Shown: positions 32,415 to 43,316, counted from the first letter of the stretch. The stretch is DNA of 48,526 bases from Russula earlei (GCA_025769875.1 JAGFNK010000400.1:1-48526), one strand, 5' to 3'. Translations and numbers: made by a program. Notes: generated by a model from the letters alone, not told the origin.

Positions 32415-33089
32415 CTGGGACAAATGTCATGAGAAAACTCAAAAGACAAGAAACATCACCTTGTGTTAGCACAACCCCATTTAGCTAGATGGTACTGCAT
32501 GCCTCAATAAGAGGTGAGAAGTACATCTGATGAGGTAAAGCCTGCATTAACAAGATAATACTTTCTCTATGGGATGGGAAAATCAGAAAGCTATGCATCA
32601 AGGAAGAGTGTCAAGTCAGCAGTGGAACCCTCAGAACCAGTAAGCAAATAGGTGAAGTGGAGGCCAAAGAACATGCTGCAAGGCAGTTCTGTGTGATATC
32701 CCCTTTTCAGTTCCTCACCATGTCATGCTCATCAGCAGTGGTAGAACAATTGGATATGTGTGCCATTGACAGTGCCTAGGGCATCCTTGAGGAATGGAAA
32801 GAACTTGGTATTCCCTTGGATAAAGGGGTGAGAGGGTGAATTAGCATCAGGGAGCTGCAAAAATGTGGTGTAGAAGGGGGTGCTTGAGAGAACTCTAAGA
32901 ACTTTTTTAAAATACCTAACTGTCTGTCAGAAGATGTGTGAAGAAATGTCACAGAACCAGTGCCTTGGACTGGACTGGCAACCGGGCTAGCCTACCCAGA
33001 CAGAACTCACGTTTGGCTCATGTTTGATGACTTGTCCACAGACTCATGTATTCTGTTAGGTTCCAGCATGTCCTCATTTTGATTGCTTC

Positions 33090-33919
33090 TGTCAAGACAC
33101 GTACTGCTGATCACTAAGGACTCAGGAGCAGGTGGGCAAGGGTCGGAACAGATGATACGCGGCGAAGGCGGCGTTGAACAAGAGGACAAGCCAAATGACG
33201 AGGAGGTACCAGATGGGGACTGGTAGGTGTTGCAAGAGACAAAGGCGAAGGCTGGAGGCCAGTGTAGCGAGAGGACTTTAAACAAGGCAGGTCGTTGAAG
33301 AGTACCTTGGAAGCGAGGGGAATCTTTAGACTGAGCGGTCGCAGGGGAGTACCCAGGAAGATGAGAGTATCACAAATGGACAGTCTGACGACTGCCATGC
33401 TTCATTGGGGCTTATATACAGTGTACAGGGTCGATTACAAAGAATTGGGACTATTCTAGACTCTTTGGTACCATCCAATAGGACTACAGAGGCATAAACC
33501 TGCTTGTGTCAAGTTTCAGGCTTACTGAGCGCATTACTGATCATTGTGGAGCGATGACTTCATAATGATGTCACTGTGGAGCGCTTAGTGAGCCTATGAG
33601 GTCACTGTGGAGTCGCTCAGTCAGCCATGATGTCATTGGAGCCTTGATGACGTCAGATGATTTATGCAACAGTTTCTAAGAGTTTGTGCTGCTGTTTCGG
33701 GTCCTTGGTGGCTGGGTGGCCATGTGGCTGCCACGCGATGATTACCCGATTAGGAAACGGGTGCCTGGTCGTGTTATAGTGCCTTTGCAATAGCGATATC
33801 TTGTACCGCAGGAGGGATAGCCCAGAAAATGGAAGGGAGTTGGCAATGCAAAGTGAGAGAGGTCTCTCTTGAGTGAAATAGGACAATCTACGGCCAGGAC
33901 CTGGCCTTGGTTCATAACA
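33090..33919 (-). repeat. Solo LTR, family F1, copy 4 (nested)
   Basis: 830 bp, perfect duplication GCTTC (33085-33089 and 33920-33924), inserted in the F4 solo LTR. It keeps more CpGs than F1 copies 1, 2, 3 and 5, so it is probably the youngest. Inverted repeat at 33378-33396. Confidence 0.95.
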
Positions 33920-34055
33920 GCTTCACCGTTCCCTTAAGGACACCATTTGATATAGTGTCTCCTATGTATATAAGACTGTCAATTGGTGAGAACAAGCCCT
34001 AAGCTTGTTCTCTTGTGAAATATCACTGGAATTTGCTTCAGGACTGTAGGCTTGC

Positions 34056-34937
34056 TGTTACACCATTTTCCTTTTACGTCTACTTCTTACCTCTTGCTAT
34101 GGACTGCTTGCTTGTGTACGTCCCTTTACTTACTGGTCTTGTGATCTCTTATGTCTTGTGATCCCTTCTGTGTTATCATGTGATCCATACACGTCCAGGT
34201 AACACTGGATTGCTGTTACTTTCCCTTTGTTTGGTTCTCTTTCCATTTATATTCACTTCTTAGTTTCGACTGTGCAATGCTGCGCACCTACTGTGCAGCA
34301 CAGTTACTTGGTTCTGACTCATTCGTGGCCTCATTCCTATGACTCCTACTTATTATGACTCCTACTATACTAGTAGCACAGTCAAAGCGCAGCTATTGCT
34401 GCGCTTCTCCTGTATATATAAGCTCAGTACTTTGTGACCAAAGCCCTAAGCTTGGTCTCTTGTAGAATCCAACCTACTCTTGTCCAACATATTCGCCTGC
34501 AACCCACTTCACTCTCACAAACTTAACCCACAACCACCTCTCCATTTCATCAACTCTCAACACACCATCTACCATCTACTCTTTGCCTTTCCCTTCCTTC
34601 CCTAAGAGTCTCTCTTCACTCCCCTGAGAAGAGCTCTCCTCCTTTAAGACCTACCTTCCTCTACTCTCTCTGCGTTGTTCAAAGTCCCCAACGGACTTGA
34701 ACGCATATAGCTAGTGGAACCAGCCCTAGTCTATCTCATTATAAACTTACCCTAGCTTCTCAACGGACCGAGTCGTACTAGGAAGGGTCTATTGGCCATA
34801 ACCTGCTTAGCATAAAACACTTCGACCGCTGCAGGGATCCTTACTCATTATACACGGGAACCAGCCCGTTTCTTGAACACCTCGTGATCATCAACTTGTC
34901 TTCCGCTTGTGAACTGACACAGCTAGTTACCGTGACA
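34056..34937 (+). repeat. Solo LTR, family F3 (nested)
   Basis: 882 bp, TGTTACACC to CCGTGACA, perfect duplication CTTGC (34051-34055 and 34938-34942), inserted in the F4 solo LTR. TATATATAA at 34413-34421 and inverted repeat GACCAAAGCCCTAAGCTTGG plus TC at 34436-34457. Confidence 0.94.
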
Positions 34938-35341
34938 CTTGCAGGGAATCAAGCAATTGACCTGGAAAACCCTTCGAACCTCTAAGTCTTCAAATGCGAA
35001 GACTTATCACTCAACTCTCTCCTCCGCAGTACACAATTGCCTTGGCATTGTTGTCACCAAGATCCCTGACCTTCATGAGAATTCTCATTCTTGCTCGACT
35101 CAGTGTGCATGCCTCACACATGAAATGATTTGTCAGCAACACCCCCCCAAGTCAGTGACAAGAAACCCAAATGATATGTACTTTAAAATGGTGTGGGGTG
35201 ACCAATCCTTTCATACTGATGCCATGCAGCCACAACAACATCAATGGCAACAGCCTCAGCAACAACTCTGAAGCTGCTAGATGACACAATGCAATGCCAT
35301 CAAGGCCACAGTCAATACAACACTGCCCACCCCTGTGCACA

Positions 35342-36164
35342 TGTCAAGACATGTACTGCTGATCACTTAGGACTCAGGAGTAGGTGAAGTGATGAGTTGG
35401 GACAGGCAAATGATGTTGACAATGATGTTGCCAATGAGGACAAGCCAAACAATGAGGAGGTACCAAAGGGGTACTGGCAGGTGTTGCTGGAGGCAGAGGC
35501 AAAGATGAGAAGCCAGTGCAGAGGACTTTAAACAAGATGGTCACAGAGGAGTACCTTGGAGGTGAGGATCTTTGAACAAAGCAGTCATGGGGGAGTACTT
35601 TGGAAGAAGAGTATCACAAATGGACAGTCTGATGACTGCCATGCTTCATTGGGGCTTATATACTTTGTACAAGGCTGAGTACAAACTATAGGGATTATTA
35701 CAGACTCTCTAGTTTCATCCACTAGGGCACTTGGGGCATAAACTCACTTGTGTCAGACTTATGGCTGACTGAGAGTATTGTGGGGCAATGATGTCATAAT
35801 GATGTCACTGTGGAGTGCTTGGTGAGCTGATGAGGTCATTGTGGAGCTGCTCAGTCAGCCATGACATCATTGGAGCTAGATGACATCATATGAGTTATGC
35901 AAAGAGTCTTGGAGAGTCCATCCACTGTTTTGGGTTCTTGGTGGCTGAGTGGCCATGTGGCTAGCACATTGTGATTACCCAATCTGGAAGGGAGTGTCTA
36001 GTTGTGCCACCATGCCCTTGTGACAATGATATCTTTGTATCCTAGGGAGGATAGCCCTTGAAGTAGAGAGAGATAAACATTTGTGAAGCAGTAGAGTTAG
36101 TATAGTTATGTCTGGAAGAGTAGTCTTGGTCTTTGTGGCCCAATTCTGGGCTCACTTCATAACA
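35342..36164 (-). repeat. Solo LTR, family F1, copy 5
   Basis: 823 bp, perfect duplication GCACA (35337-35341 and 36165-36169). Inverted repeat at 35622-35640. CpG-poor. Confidence 0.94.
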
Positions 36165-36169
36165 GCACA

Positions 36170-36838
36170 GCACACCCAGTCACATTGCTTATTCTGAGGT
36201 CCTGTCTAATAACATCACAGCACACTTTTGCAAATTTAATTGCTCCATACCCATTCCATTCCTTGATTTCCTCAATGACAAGCTGTGCTCATTCACTTTT
36301 TTGACTTTTGTCTTGGGTTGCTGCACTGTAAGGTGTGTCATCCAGTTGGCCAACCACAGAATCACACACACGCAGGTGTCATTGTGTCATGTTGTCTGCT
36401 TTCTTTCATAGTATGCTTTCTCTTTCTCATTCATTTTTCATCCTACCTTGCCACCTTGCAACTCCTTGATTGCCACCTGCTTCCACTGCTGTACTTGAGA
36501 GTCTGCAGCCCAAACATCTTATGGCTTTTCCTCACACACAATCCTCAATTGCTGCATTGACACTTGCCTTGCATCATCATTCCAGTCCTTGGCTAAAGCA
36601 CATTTATTTAAAACATTTAATAAATGGCCATGTTGGTCTCAGTACACTTATTGTTTTCTATCCATGAAATGTGCTGGTTTCTCTGTGGCATGGGTTGGAT
36701 AAGTGTTGATAAATCCACAATGTGTTTTGTGCTTCTGAAATTGGTATAAACAGTGAAAAAAAATAGTGTCTCTGGGGTCCTTGATCACTTTTCTCACTCA
36801 GACACTTACAAATTGTGGCATCTTGATGGCATACAAGC
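36170..36838. other. Old CpG-poor sequence, nothing assigned
   Basis: May hold the rest of the degenerate Harbinger element to the left, but I find no aligned block, inverted end or coding frame that proves it. Confidence 0.4.
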
Positions 36839-36840
36839 TA

Positions 36841-36941
36841 TGTCAGAAAATTGGGAGGGCAATTATAATGGATTTTATTGCATTATATTGAAATTATAAT
36901 TCAATAAAATCTATTATAATCACCCTCCCAATTTTCTGACA
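36841..36941. mobile_element. 101-bp MITE with TA duplication
   Basis: Inverted ends TGTCAGAAAATTGGGAGGG with near-complete pairing to the centre. TA on both sides (36839-36840, 36942-36943) fits a Tc1/mariner-type MITE. It would fold into one hairpin. Confidence 0.9.
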
Positions 36942-36943
36942 TA

Positions 36944-37617
36944 CTGACAAGGGCCTGTATTTCTCCATTGGTTCCATAGAAGGATGGCAGTGGAAGCCTT
37001 GGTTTGGTTGCTCCTCTTGTTGGTTTCAAGGGGATAAGGGGATTTGAACAGGGATGAGGACAGAGCTAGGGTTAGCAGGAGATTGTTGCAATGAGAGGGC
37101 ACTATTTATTTAATGGTGGACAATATCTCAAATATTAATAATGCCCTCCACTTCTGGGTGCTGATTAATAACCTGTCTGCTTGGCATACTTTGGGCAGTG
37201 GGGGGCTCTTAAAATGTTTGCATTGGGTCATTCCTCCACTTCTTCAGTGCTTTCCTCCTTTCCTTCCAGTTTTCCCTCACCAATATCTGATTCTTCTGTT
37301 CCTGTTCTGTGCTATATGCATATGCTGGCAGGTGTTCTATTGCATATGCCACCATGTCAGAATTTGCCACCCCTTTTTGATTGGATCCAGAATTTGTATT
37401 TCTGTGAGTAAAGTCAAGTTCAGGGAAGAAAGAGAACAAAATCTGCATACTTTGCAGGACACATGCACAATAGGGCTATGCCAGGAAACACATATGATGG
37501 GGCCATGCCAGTGGCCAGACAGAATATGGCAAAAACAGAGATGTGCATTGTTAGTTGTGATTGAGAGTATGGGTATTTTAAAAACTTTGTCCAAGTGGCC
37601 AAAGTATGAACAAGAAT
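36944..37617. other. No gene recognised
   Basis: CpG-poor sequence between the small MITE and a Harbinger end fragment. The longest frames (for example around 37113-37634) show no domain and low-complexity content. Confidence 0.4.
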
Positions 37618-37838
37618 GTGACCCCTTTTACTAACCAAGAATTCTTGAATCTTGAACTTGAACTTGAATTTTGGGATTTTCCAGGGGTGACAGGAGTGAC
37701 AGGAGTGATGTAAGTGATATGATGTATATAATAAATTAATATGCATTTTTTTCTGTTGTGATTTGCATATTCACATATATGGGGTCACACATGATGTGTC
37801 AGCATCAAACTCAGAGTCAAGCTCAACATCCGGGTGCT
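37618..37838. mobile_element. Broken end of a Harbinger MITE
   Basis: Closely matches the first 240 bp of the MITE at 12883 (ACCCCTTTTACTAACCAAG onward, including the TGACAGGAGTGACAGGAGTG repeat). The right half is missing, so no duplication can be scored. Confidence 0.8.
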
Positions 37839-38412
37839 TTTTTTAATTCCAAATTTGTATTCTGCTGTGTGTACATCAAGATACAGAGGCAGTCACAAGT
37901 CTGGTAAGCTACATAATGTGATTAGGCATTTTGTTTTGGGTTGTCTGCTGGGGTGGTATGGCAGCAGTAGAGTGTACATCAGGAAAAACACATAGATCTT
38001 TCTTAGCTTTATAAAGTCTTTATAGAGTCAAAAAAGTTGAAAAGTCAACAGTTGCTTGGACTGACCCTAATTCTAGAAAGTTGAGAAAGCTGCATAAGTT
38101 CTGTAAAGTGTTCAAAAGTTGGAAAGTCATATCAGCCAGTCTTAAGGCTATCAACCAATTTATGCTCTAATGGGGCTACTGCCAAAGTTAAGAGCCCTCC
38201 ATCCAATGTTGGTTTGGGACATATTTGGGACTTTAACAGACTTTATGAACTTTACTACCTTTTCTGGCTTTATTGAGGCTTGAATGATGCTTTACTACTT
38301 TATGAACTTTTAACTCTAGAAATACTCCCTATAAAGCTAAAAAGTCAAAAAAGTCATAAATGTTCTTGTGATTTTGCTGATGTAGTGTGTGGTGGTCAGT
38401 GATGGTAGTTAA
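37839..38412. other. No gene recognised
   Basis: Contains scattered AAAGTC/GACTTT-like motifs between 38010 and 38360 that give it a weakly self-complementary look, but no boundary could be drawn. The right part may be the 3' tail of the LINE fragment. Confidence 0.35.
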
Positions 38413-38516
38413 GTGGGGTGCCTCTGCACAACCCAGTTCTCTCTTGTCCCTCCTAGGTCCCATATTTCCCTCAGTTTTAGGCATGCCTTAGTTTCCATGA
38501 GAAAGAAAAGTGTGCT

Positions 38517-39057
38517 TCATGCCTGTTCTGGGTGGTTGAATAATTGGGCTAGGTTTTGTAGGTGGCCATTTGCAAACATGTGTCTGCAGCATGCATCATC
38601 ATATAGTGGGCATGCCAGGAGCATGTGCTCAACTGTTTGGAGGGGTACTCTGCATGGGCATGCAACTTGTGGGGGTGTATGCCTTGTGTGGAATTGTTGA
38701 GTGTACTTCCCAGTAAATGCATGACCTATGATGAATTGATAGAATGTGGAGGTAAGGAACTTAACGGTTTGGTCTGCATTGTTGTTCCTGTTGTTTCCAT
38801 TGTTGTGGGCTCCTGGGTCAGTGCACTCTTTCTTTTTGTGGGCATCTGCTGTGGGGTGAGGTCTCCTGTTCAGTGGTTCAAAGAGGGCTGTATGGTATGC
38901 AAGGGAGGTGTGGGGTGACTGGTGCCAGCTCCTTTCCCATTCTGCTATTGCATCTCTTTTGTATTTTCTTTTTTGTTCATCTAGGGTTAAGGGTTCTGTG
39001 ATGTTCTTGGTGCATGCCATGCATGTGGTTTCTATGGCAAGCTGTTTAGCCTCCCAG
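38517..39057 (-). pseudogene. 3' end of a LINE (non-LTR retrotransposon) ORF2
   Basis: The minus-strand frame from 39057 to the stop at 38517 reads as the C-terminal region after RNase H of fungal LINE ORF2 proteins: HWEAKQLAIETTCMACTKNI, TFYQFIIGHAFTGKY, then a Cys/His cluster CPCRVPLQTVEHMLLACPLY near the end, typical of these elements. The frame is free of stops for about 180 codons, but a copia LTR replaces everything upstream of 39057. No reverse transcriptase or endonuclease is present. CpGs are almost absent, so it is an old copy despite the open frame. Confidence 0.72.
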
Positions 39058-39442
39058 TGTTGCGCAGCATAGAGCGCAGCTAACAGGCCAAGCAACCCAC
39101 CTTAGAGGTTGTGCTAATGCTCAAGTGATATTGGGGTGTAGAGCGATGTGTATACTCGTCTACAAGTATGGTATTTATACCTCTATGACCCAGGGCTGTT
39201 CCTAAGTCCAAAAGAGGTGACTACAGGTGTCCACTATATCGCGCATTAAGTGACGCGTGATGTGGAAACGTTTTAGACACAGCGTAAGGCTGCATCTTGT
39301 GATAGATAGCGTACTATGCGTAACCCTATTGCCATAAGCACATATACTAAAGTTCTGTCTAACACGTAACATCTATGAGCGGATCTTGAACCTTGTATGA
39401 AGGTCTTCACCTTCTTTGATCCGTTCGGGTTCCGGTTCAACA
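39058..39442 (-). repeat. 3' LTR of a copia element (family C1)
   Basis: 385 bp, TGTTG to CAACA, about 98% identical to the solo LTR at 34-418. On the minus strand it follows a polypurine tract (AAGGGGGA, 39443-39450) and copia RNase H coding. TATAAATA on the minus strand near 39172-39180. The 5 bp on its outer side are CCCAG; the partner end is absent. Confidence 0.92.
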
Positions 39443-39692
39443 CTCCCCCTTGCTAAGTGCATCGGTAGATGCCGTGAGCATTTTCCCACATTCAGGGGTA
39501 GAACGTTAGTCCTAGTTGCTCCCTGAATTTGAGGAACTTGACGCGACCAAGGTTCTTGGTGAACATGTCGGCTGGGTTGTTAGCCCCTTCAATAAAGAAT
39601 AGCTCCACCTGTTTATTTTGTATAACTTCACGAATGAAGTGATAGTGCAAATCAATGTGTTTGATGCGCTTTTCTTGCACAGGGTTGGAGGC
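39443..39692 (-). pseudogene. Copia RNase H C-terminus, cut by Harbinger insertion
   Basis: The minus-strand frame 39692-39492 reads LASNPVQEKRIKHIDLHYHF, then GANNPADMFTKNLGR, the hallmark end of copia RNase H (the tract before the 3' LTR). A stop at 39492-39494 and a polypurine tract lead into the LTR at 39442. Upstream sequence is replaced by the Harbinger terminal repeat at 39696; on the far side of that element the flank is Ty3 gag, not copia. No stop interrupts this fragment, and it retains CpGs, so the parent was young. Confidence 0.88.
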
Positions 39693-39841
39693 TAAGGCCC
39701 ATGATACCAACCGAGAATTCTTGAACTTCGAACTTGAACTTGAATTTCGGGATTTTCCGGGAGTGACTGGTGTGACCAGTGTGATATAAGTGACATCGCA
39801 TATATGATAAACTAATAGGTTTTTTTTTAATATGAGTTTTT

Positions 39842-39898
39842 ATTCGCTTGTGATTTGCATATTCGCTTGTGATTTGCATATTCGCTTGTGATTTGCAT
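39842..39898. repeat. Three tandem 19-bp subterminal repeats
   Basis: ATTCGCTTGTGATTTGCAT is repeated three times head to tail just inside the left terminal repeat; the right end has two similar, less regular copies (about 43430-43475). Such subterminal arrays can be transposase or ORF2 binding sites. Confidence 0.85.
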
Positions 39899-40053
39899 AT
39901 TCACGTATTGTGATTGCAGCCGTGACTGGGAACTGACTCAGTCCGCTTGTGTCCGCTGAATGTTGCCGAGGCATACTGTAGGGCCCAGGATCCATGCACG
40001 CGGAGCGAGAGATTTTTGAAGAGGAAATGGAAAATCTTTTTTTGAAAAAAATA

Positions 40054-41870
40054 CTATTCAATAACACGTTCTGCACGGTCCCTCTGAATTCTCTGATACT
40101 GCTCCCACATGTCATCAGCAATTTTATCTCGCCTGATATTTGCTCGCTCCCTCTCACGCTGCGTCACAGGGCCTGTTCCAAGTTCACCAGCCAGCGCTTC
40201 CTCTTCTTGTGCGTCCATCTGGAGGTCAGCCACTTGGTCATCAAAGGTGCCAATCTCCCTAGAGTCATATGTGCGAATAAGATTGTGAAGTGCTGCGAGC
40301 GCACATGGGATGCGTGCTTGAACTCCCATGTCATACTCGCGGGGTTGTGAGAGAATCTTGAAACGCCGCTTGAGAATTCCAAAAATGCGTTCAATGACAT
40401 TGCGAGCTTGGGCATGACGCAAATTGAACAGCTCCTTGGGTGTGCGTGGCCTAGGACAAACATCAGTAAGACAACTTGAAAGTAAGACAACAAAGACTCA
40501 CCTTGTGCGAGCACGGCCCCATTCAGCTAGATGGTACCGCACGCCTCGATAAGGGGTGAGAAGTACATCTGACGAGGCAAAACCCGCATCACCAAGATAA
40601 TACTTCCCCCTTGGGACACGAAGATCAGAATGATGTGCTGCATGAAAAAGTGTCGCGTCAGCAGTGGAACCCTCCCAACCAGTCAGCAGGTAGGTGAAGC
40701 GGAGGTCGAATGAGCATCCCACGAGGCAGTTCTGCGTGAGACCTCCTTTGCGGTTCCTTGCCGCATCACGCTCTGCAGCAGTGGCAAAACAGTCGATATG
40801 TGTACCATCAATAGCACCCAGCGCGTCCTTAAGAAATGGAAAGAATTTGGGGTTGCTTTGGATGAAGGGGTGAGGGGGTGAATCGGCATCGGGAAGGCGC
40901 ACAAATGTGGTGTAGAAGGGAGGGCTCGAGAGAACGCCTAGAATTTTTTTAAAATACCTAGCTATCCATCAGACGACATCTGAAAGAAACCTGAGAGATA
41001 CTTACTTTGAAATGGTGCGGGGTGACCGCTGAAAACGCTCTCCGACATGTGTCGATGGCAAGCCCTGTGACAGCTGTATAAAGGAAGATAGCAATTTGTT
41101 CTTCGACTTGGACCGTCGTCCTACCAATGCAGATATGCTTGAGTCAAGCAAGCAATACTCGTGGAGGGGAAGGAGTGTTAGATCCTTCTAGAGTATGACA
41201 ACAAGATGAGAGGGGCTCTGCAGACGGGGTAGGAGTCAACTGTTTGGGATTGGCAAACTAAGTCGAGCTTAAGGCTCAACTGTTTCTACTGGAGGCTTTA
41301 TATAGCCCTACAGGGATAAGGTTCATACTACTGTAGTACTGGTTGGTGCTATAGAAGCAAAAGGCAGCTCATAGAAGCGAGGTTGCTTCTATGTAAACGA
41401 TCTCGGTGCTGGAAGCATTAAGTGCTTCCCCAATCAAGGAATCAATGTACGTGGCGGTACAGGAACATCTGGGACAGAAGCAATGCTACTCATTGCTTCT
41501 TCAGTACATCTTCTGAAAGATACGATCAACGCGCTCCGAATGTGATATCAAGGAACATAAACGATTAAGATCTGACGCACGCATAATGCAAACGGTGCAA
41601 TCCATAGTTCAGGTGTTCCGTCCGGTAAGTCGTGATGATGAGATACCAAGTCGTTGGAGGATCCGCTGGAGGATGATAAATACTTTTTTATGCACCCCAA
41701 GCTCAGTCCGAATGCGCTCTGGATGGCCAGTGAGTAGGTCCTCAACCCACTTAGCCCCAGTGTATGAAGATGTGTGATATGGGATAGGAGGACGATAGAG
41801 GGGTTCAAGGAGCTCAAGTAATGCTTGGCAGCAAAGTAGGAGAACAGTTGACATATTTAACATGACATAG
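40054..41870 (-). pseudogene. Harbinger DDE transposase, interrupted
   Basis: Minus-strand coding blocks: N-terminal part 41862-41610 (PLYRPPIPYHTSSYTGAKWV, HPERIRTELGVHKKVF), then after the LTR a piece with HVGERFQRSPRTISK (about 41020-41065), then FPFLKDALGAIDGTHIDCF (first Asp, about 40805), YYLGDAGFASSD (second Asp, about 40590) and, after an intron GTGAGT...CCTAG of about 50 bp at 40449-40499, NVIERIFGILKRRF (Glu, about 40396). All three catalytic residues are present. Damage: the LTR at 41176-41550, a stop after SSRLTGRNT, and a frameshift before HVGERF. The enzyme would cut and paste the element at TWA sites together with ORF2. It cannot work as it stands. Confidence 0.88.
41176..41550 (-). 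repeat. Solo LTR, family F5
   Basis: 375 bp, TGTTAGATCC to GATATCA, with flanks AGGAG and AGGAA (4/5). TATATAAA on the minus strand is followed 33 bp later by the centre of the inverted repeat GTCGAGC/GCTCAAC (41262-41280). It sits inside the Harbinger transposase. Confidence 0.82.
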
Positions 41871-42070
41871 AGCCAGTTGGTGCCGTTGGCGTCGCCATTG
41901 TACCCATTGCTGATGAGGGTTATCAGGCATCTTGAGCGAGGGAGGGGACAACAACGGGGACAAAGCGTGCAACTTTTGACAGAAAATTTTTTTTGGCACA
42001 TCACATGTAATTTCACAATGTGTGAATTTATTTGGATACACATACATGACACAACAACACAAATCATCGC

Positions 42071-43316
42071 TTATGCTCGCTTCACTTTCTCCACCAGATT
42101 ACATATGTATCCACGTGCAAACTCACATGATGACTCCACGGATATGAGCGCGAGGTAGCCATCCACCTCTCTGATGCCGCAATTGGCAAACAGGGATAAT
42201 GCTGGGACAATATCATCAGTTGGCAACCAACAACCATTTGTGATATCCTTGATATCACTGGCAAGGTGTTGGACTGCCAGTGTCTGGCGTGCATACTTGG
42301 GAAGTGCCAAAAATCCAGGTACAGTATCACCTGCAAGTGCGGGTGCAGTTGCAGGTGCGGGTGCGGGTGCGAGTGCGGGTGCGGGTGCGAATTCAGGCAT
42401 GGGCGGGGAGAAACCAAGAGAATGGACAGTTGAGTCGAAGACATCAACAACTCTGTTCATGACCGCTGTAACACCCATGACAGCAGACGCCACGGTGTCA
42501 CCCCTCTGTTTTTTAGCTGAAGATGTTTCGGTCATCAGGATATCGTCAATGTGAGGTGATTTACGCTTGTTGGTTACGAAGTCGAATGAGGTATTTGATG
42601 GTGAAGTCGATGCCCTCCTGCTGCCGCCGACTTGAGACAAATCGGGGGTCAGGTGAGCAGGAGTAGGTGGCTGGGATGGAGCATGCTCAGCACGAGGTGT
42701 TGGCTGGGATGGAGCATGCTCAGCACGAGGTGTTGGCTGCGAAGCCTGGTATGCGTGTTTGCCTTTGGTTTTTGTTCCTACAAGAGATTCCATGGCCTCA
42801 CAATGTGGCCAGCCCTTGTGGTGGAACTTCTTGACTGCTGGTTTGTCCTACTAAAGTAAGATATTGTCGACAAATCAGGAGTTACAGACGCACTGCAACC
42901 AGCTCATCATACACTGCCTGATTTTGATTTTCTGCTGATATGTCCATTCCTGTCACATCATCCCAAGCCATGCCAGACTTATTTTTGATCGCTGAAATGG
43001 TGTCCCAGTCGGTCTTCATCTAGTTGAACGGTGTCAGTGTTGAGGTGTAGTCAAAAGAGGAAACACGTACCCTTTGCCACTTCATCTTGCACGAGCTCAG
43101 AGTTTTGAAGCCACCCTTCTTACAAAGGGACCTAATTTGACTGGCTGCCTCATTGAAGACTTGATCCTTGAACATAGCGTTGGACGTCATTTGGTCCTTG
43201 TGCTCCAAGAGGAAGTTTAAGAACTTGGCTTCCTCCTCAGTCGTCCATCTTGCCTTGATATCTGCTCAGGTTTCTTCTGCAGAGGAATCAGAGCTTCTTG
43301 ACGAGCGGGTCTGCAT
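42071..43316 (-). pseudogene. Harbinger ORF2, Myb/SANT-like DNA-binding protein, one TGA
   Basis: Three exons fit on the minus strand: 43316-43071, 43019-42894 and 42847-42071, with introns of 51 and 46 bp (GTACGT...TAG; GTGCGT...TAG). Each exon is a whole number of codons, giving about 382 residues. The first exon has a Myb/SANT-like start (ARWTTEEEAKFLNFLLEHK), continued by SCKMKWQRV and, in exon 2, DWDTISAIKNKSGMAWDD, the Myb/SANT-like (PF12776-type) pattern. The rest is Pro/Ala-rich with two tandem AEHAPSQPTPR-type units and a run of Pro-Ala dipeptides, ending CEFARGYICNLVEK. The only damage is TGA at codon 17 (43266-43268), consistent with CGA to TGA. ORF2 partners the transposase in DNA binding. 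If TGA is outside the true start, the gene could be intact. Confidence 0.8.

Larger units (their letters stand above)
32947..35160 (+). repeat. Ty3-type solo LTR (family F4) carrying two nested solo LTRs
   Basis: Begins TGTCACAGAACC and ends CAGTGACA, with perfect duplication AGAAA (32942-32946 and 35161-35165). Subtracting the nested LTRs (33090-33919, 34056-34937) and their duplicated 5-mers leaves about 492 bp, close to the 502 bp of its relative at 44704-45205. TATATAA at 33967-33973, and a 25-bp inverted repeat GAGAACAAGCCCTAAGCTTG plus TTCTC at 33988-34012. Confidence 0.93.
31190..35341 (-). pseudogene. Degenerate Harbinger transposase, four LTRs inside
   Basis: Blocks 31196-31587, 32415-32946 and 35166-35260 align in order with 40060-40450, 40490-40990 and 41005-41060 of the Harbinger element to the right, nearly always with TG or CA where that copy has CG. 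The C-terminal block carries the Glu of the DDE triad; the middle block covers the two Asp regions but with many stops and changed residues. A solo LTR (31588-32414) and a composite LTR (32947-35160) separate the blocks, and another LTR begins at 35342. This is an old copy of the same lineage. The terminal inverted repeats were not found. Confidence 0.8.

Noticed and set aside
38010..38360. Possible MITE with AAAGTC-rich ends
   Set aside because: Motifs are scattered and the ends do not pair into a defined inverted repeat with a duplication.
39842..39898. CRISPR-like array
   Set aside because: Repeats are tandem without spacers and lie in a transposon end in a eukaryotic genome.
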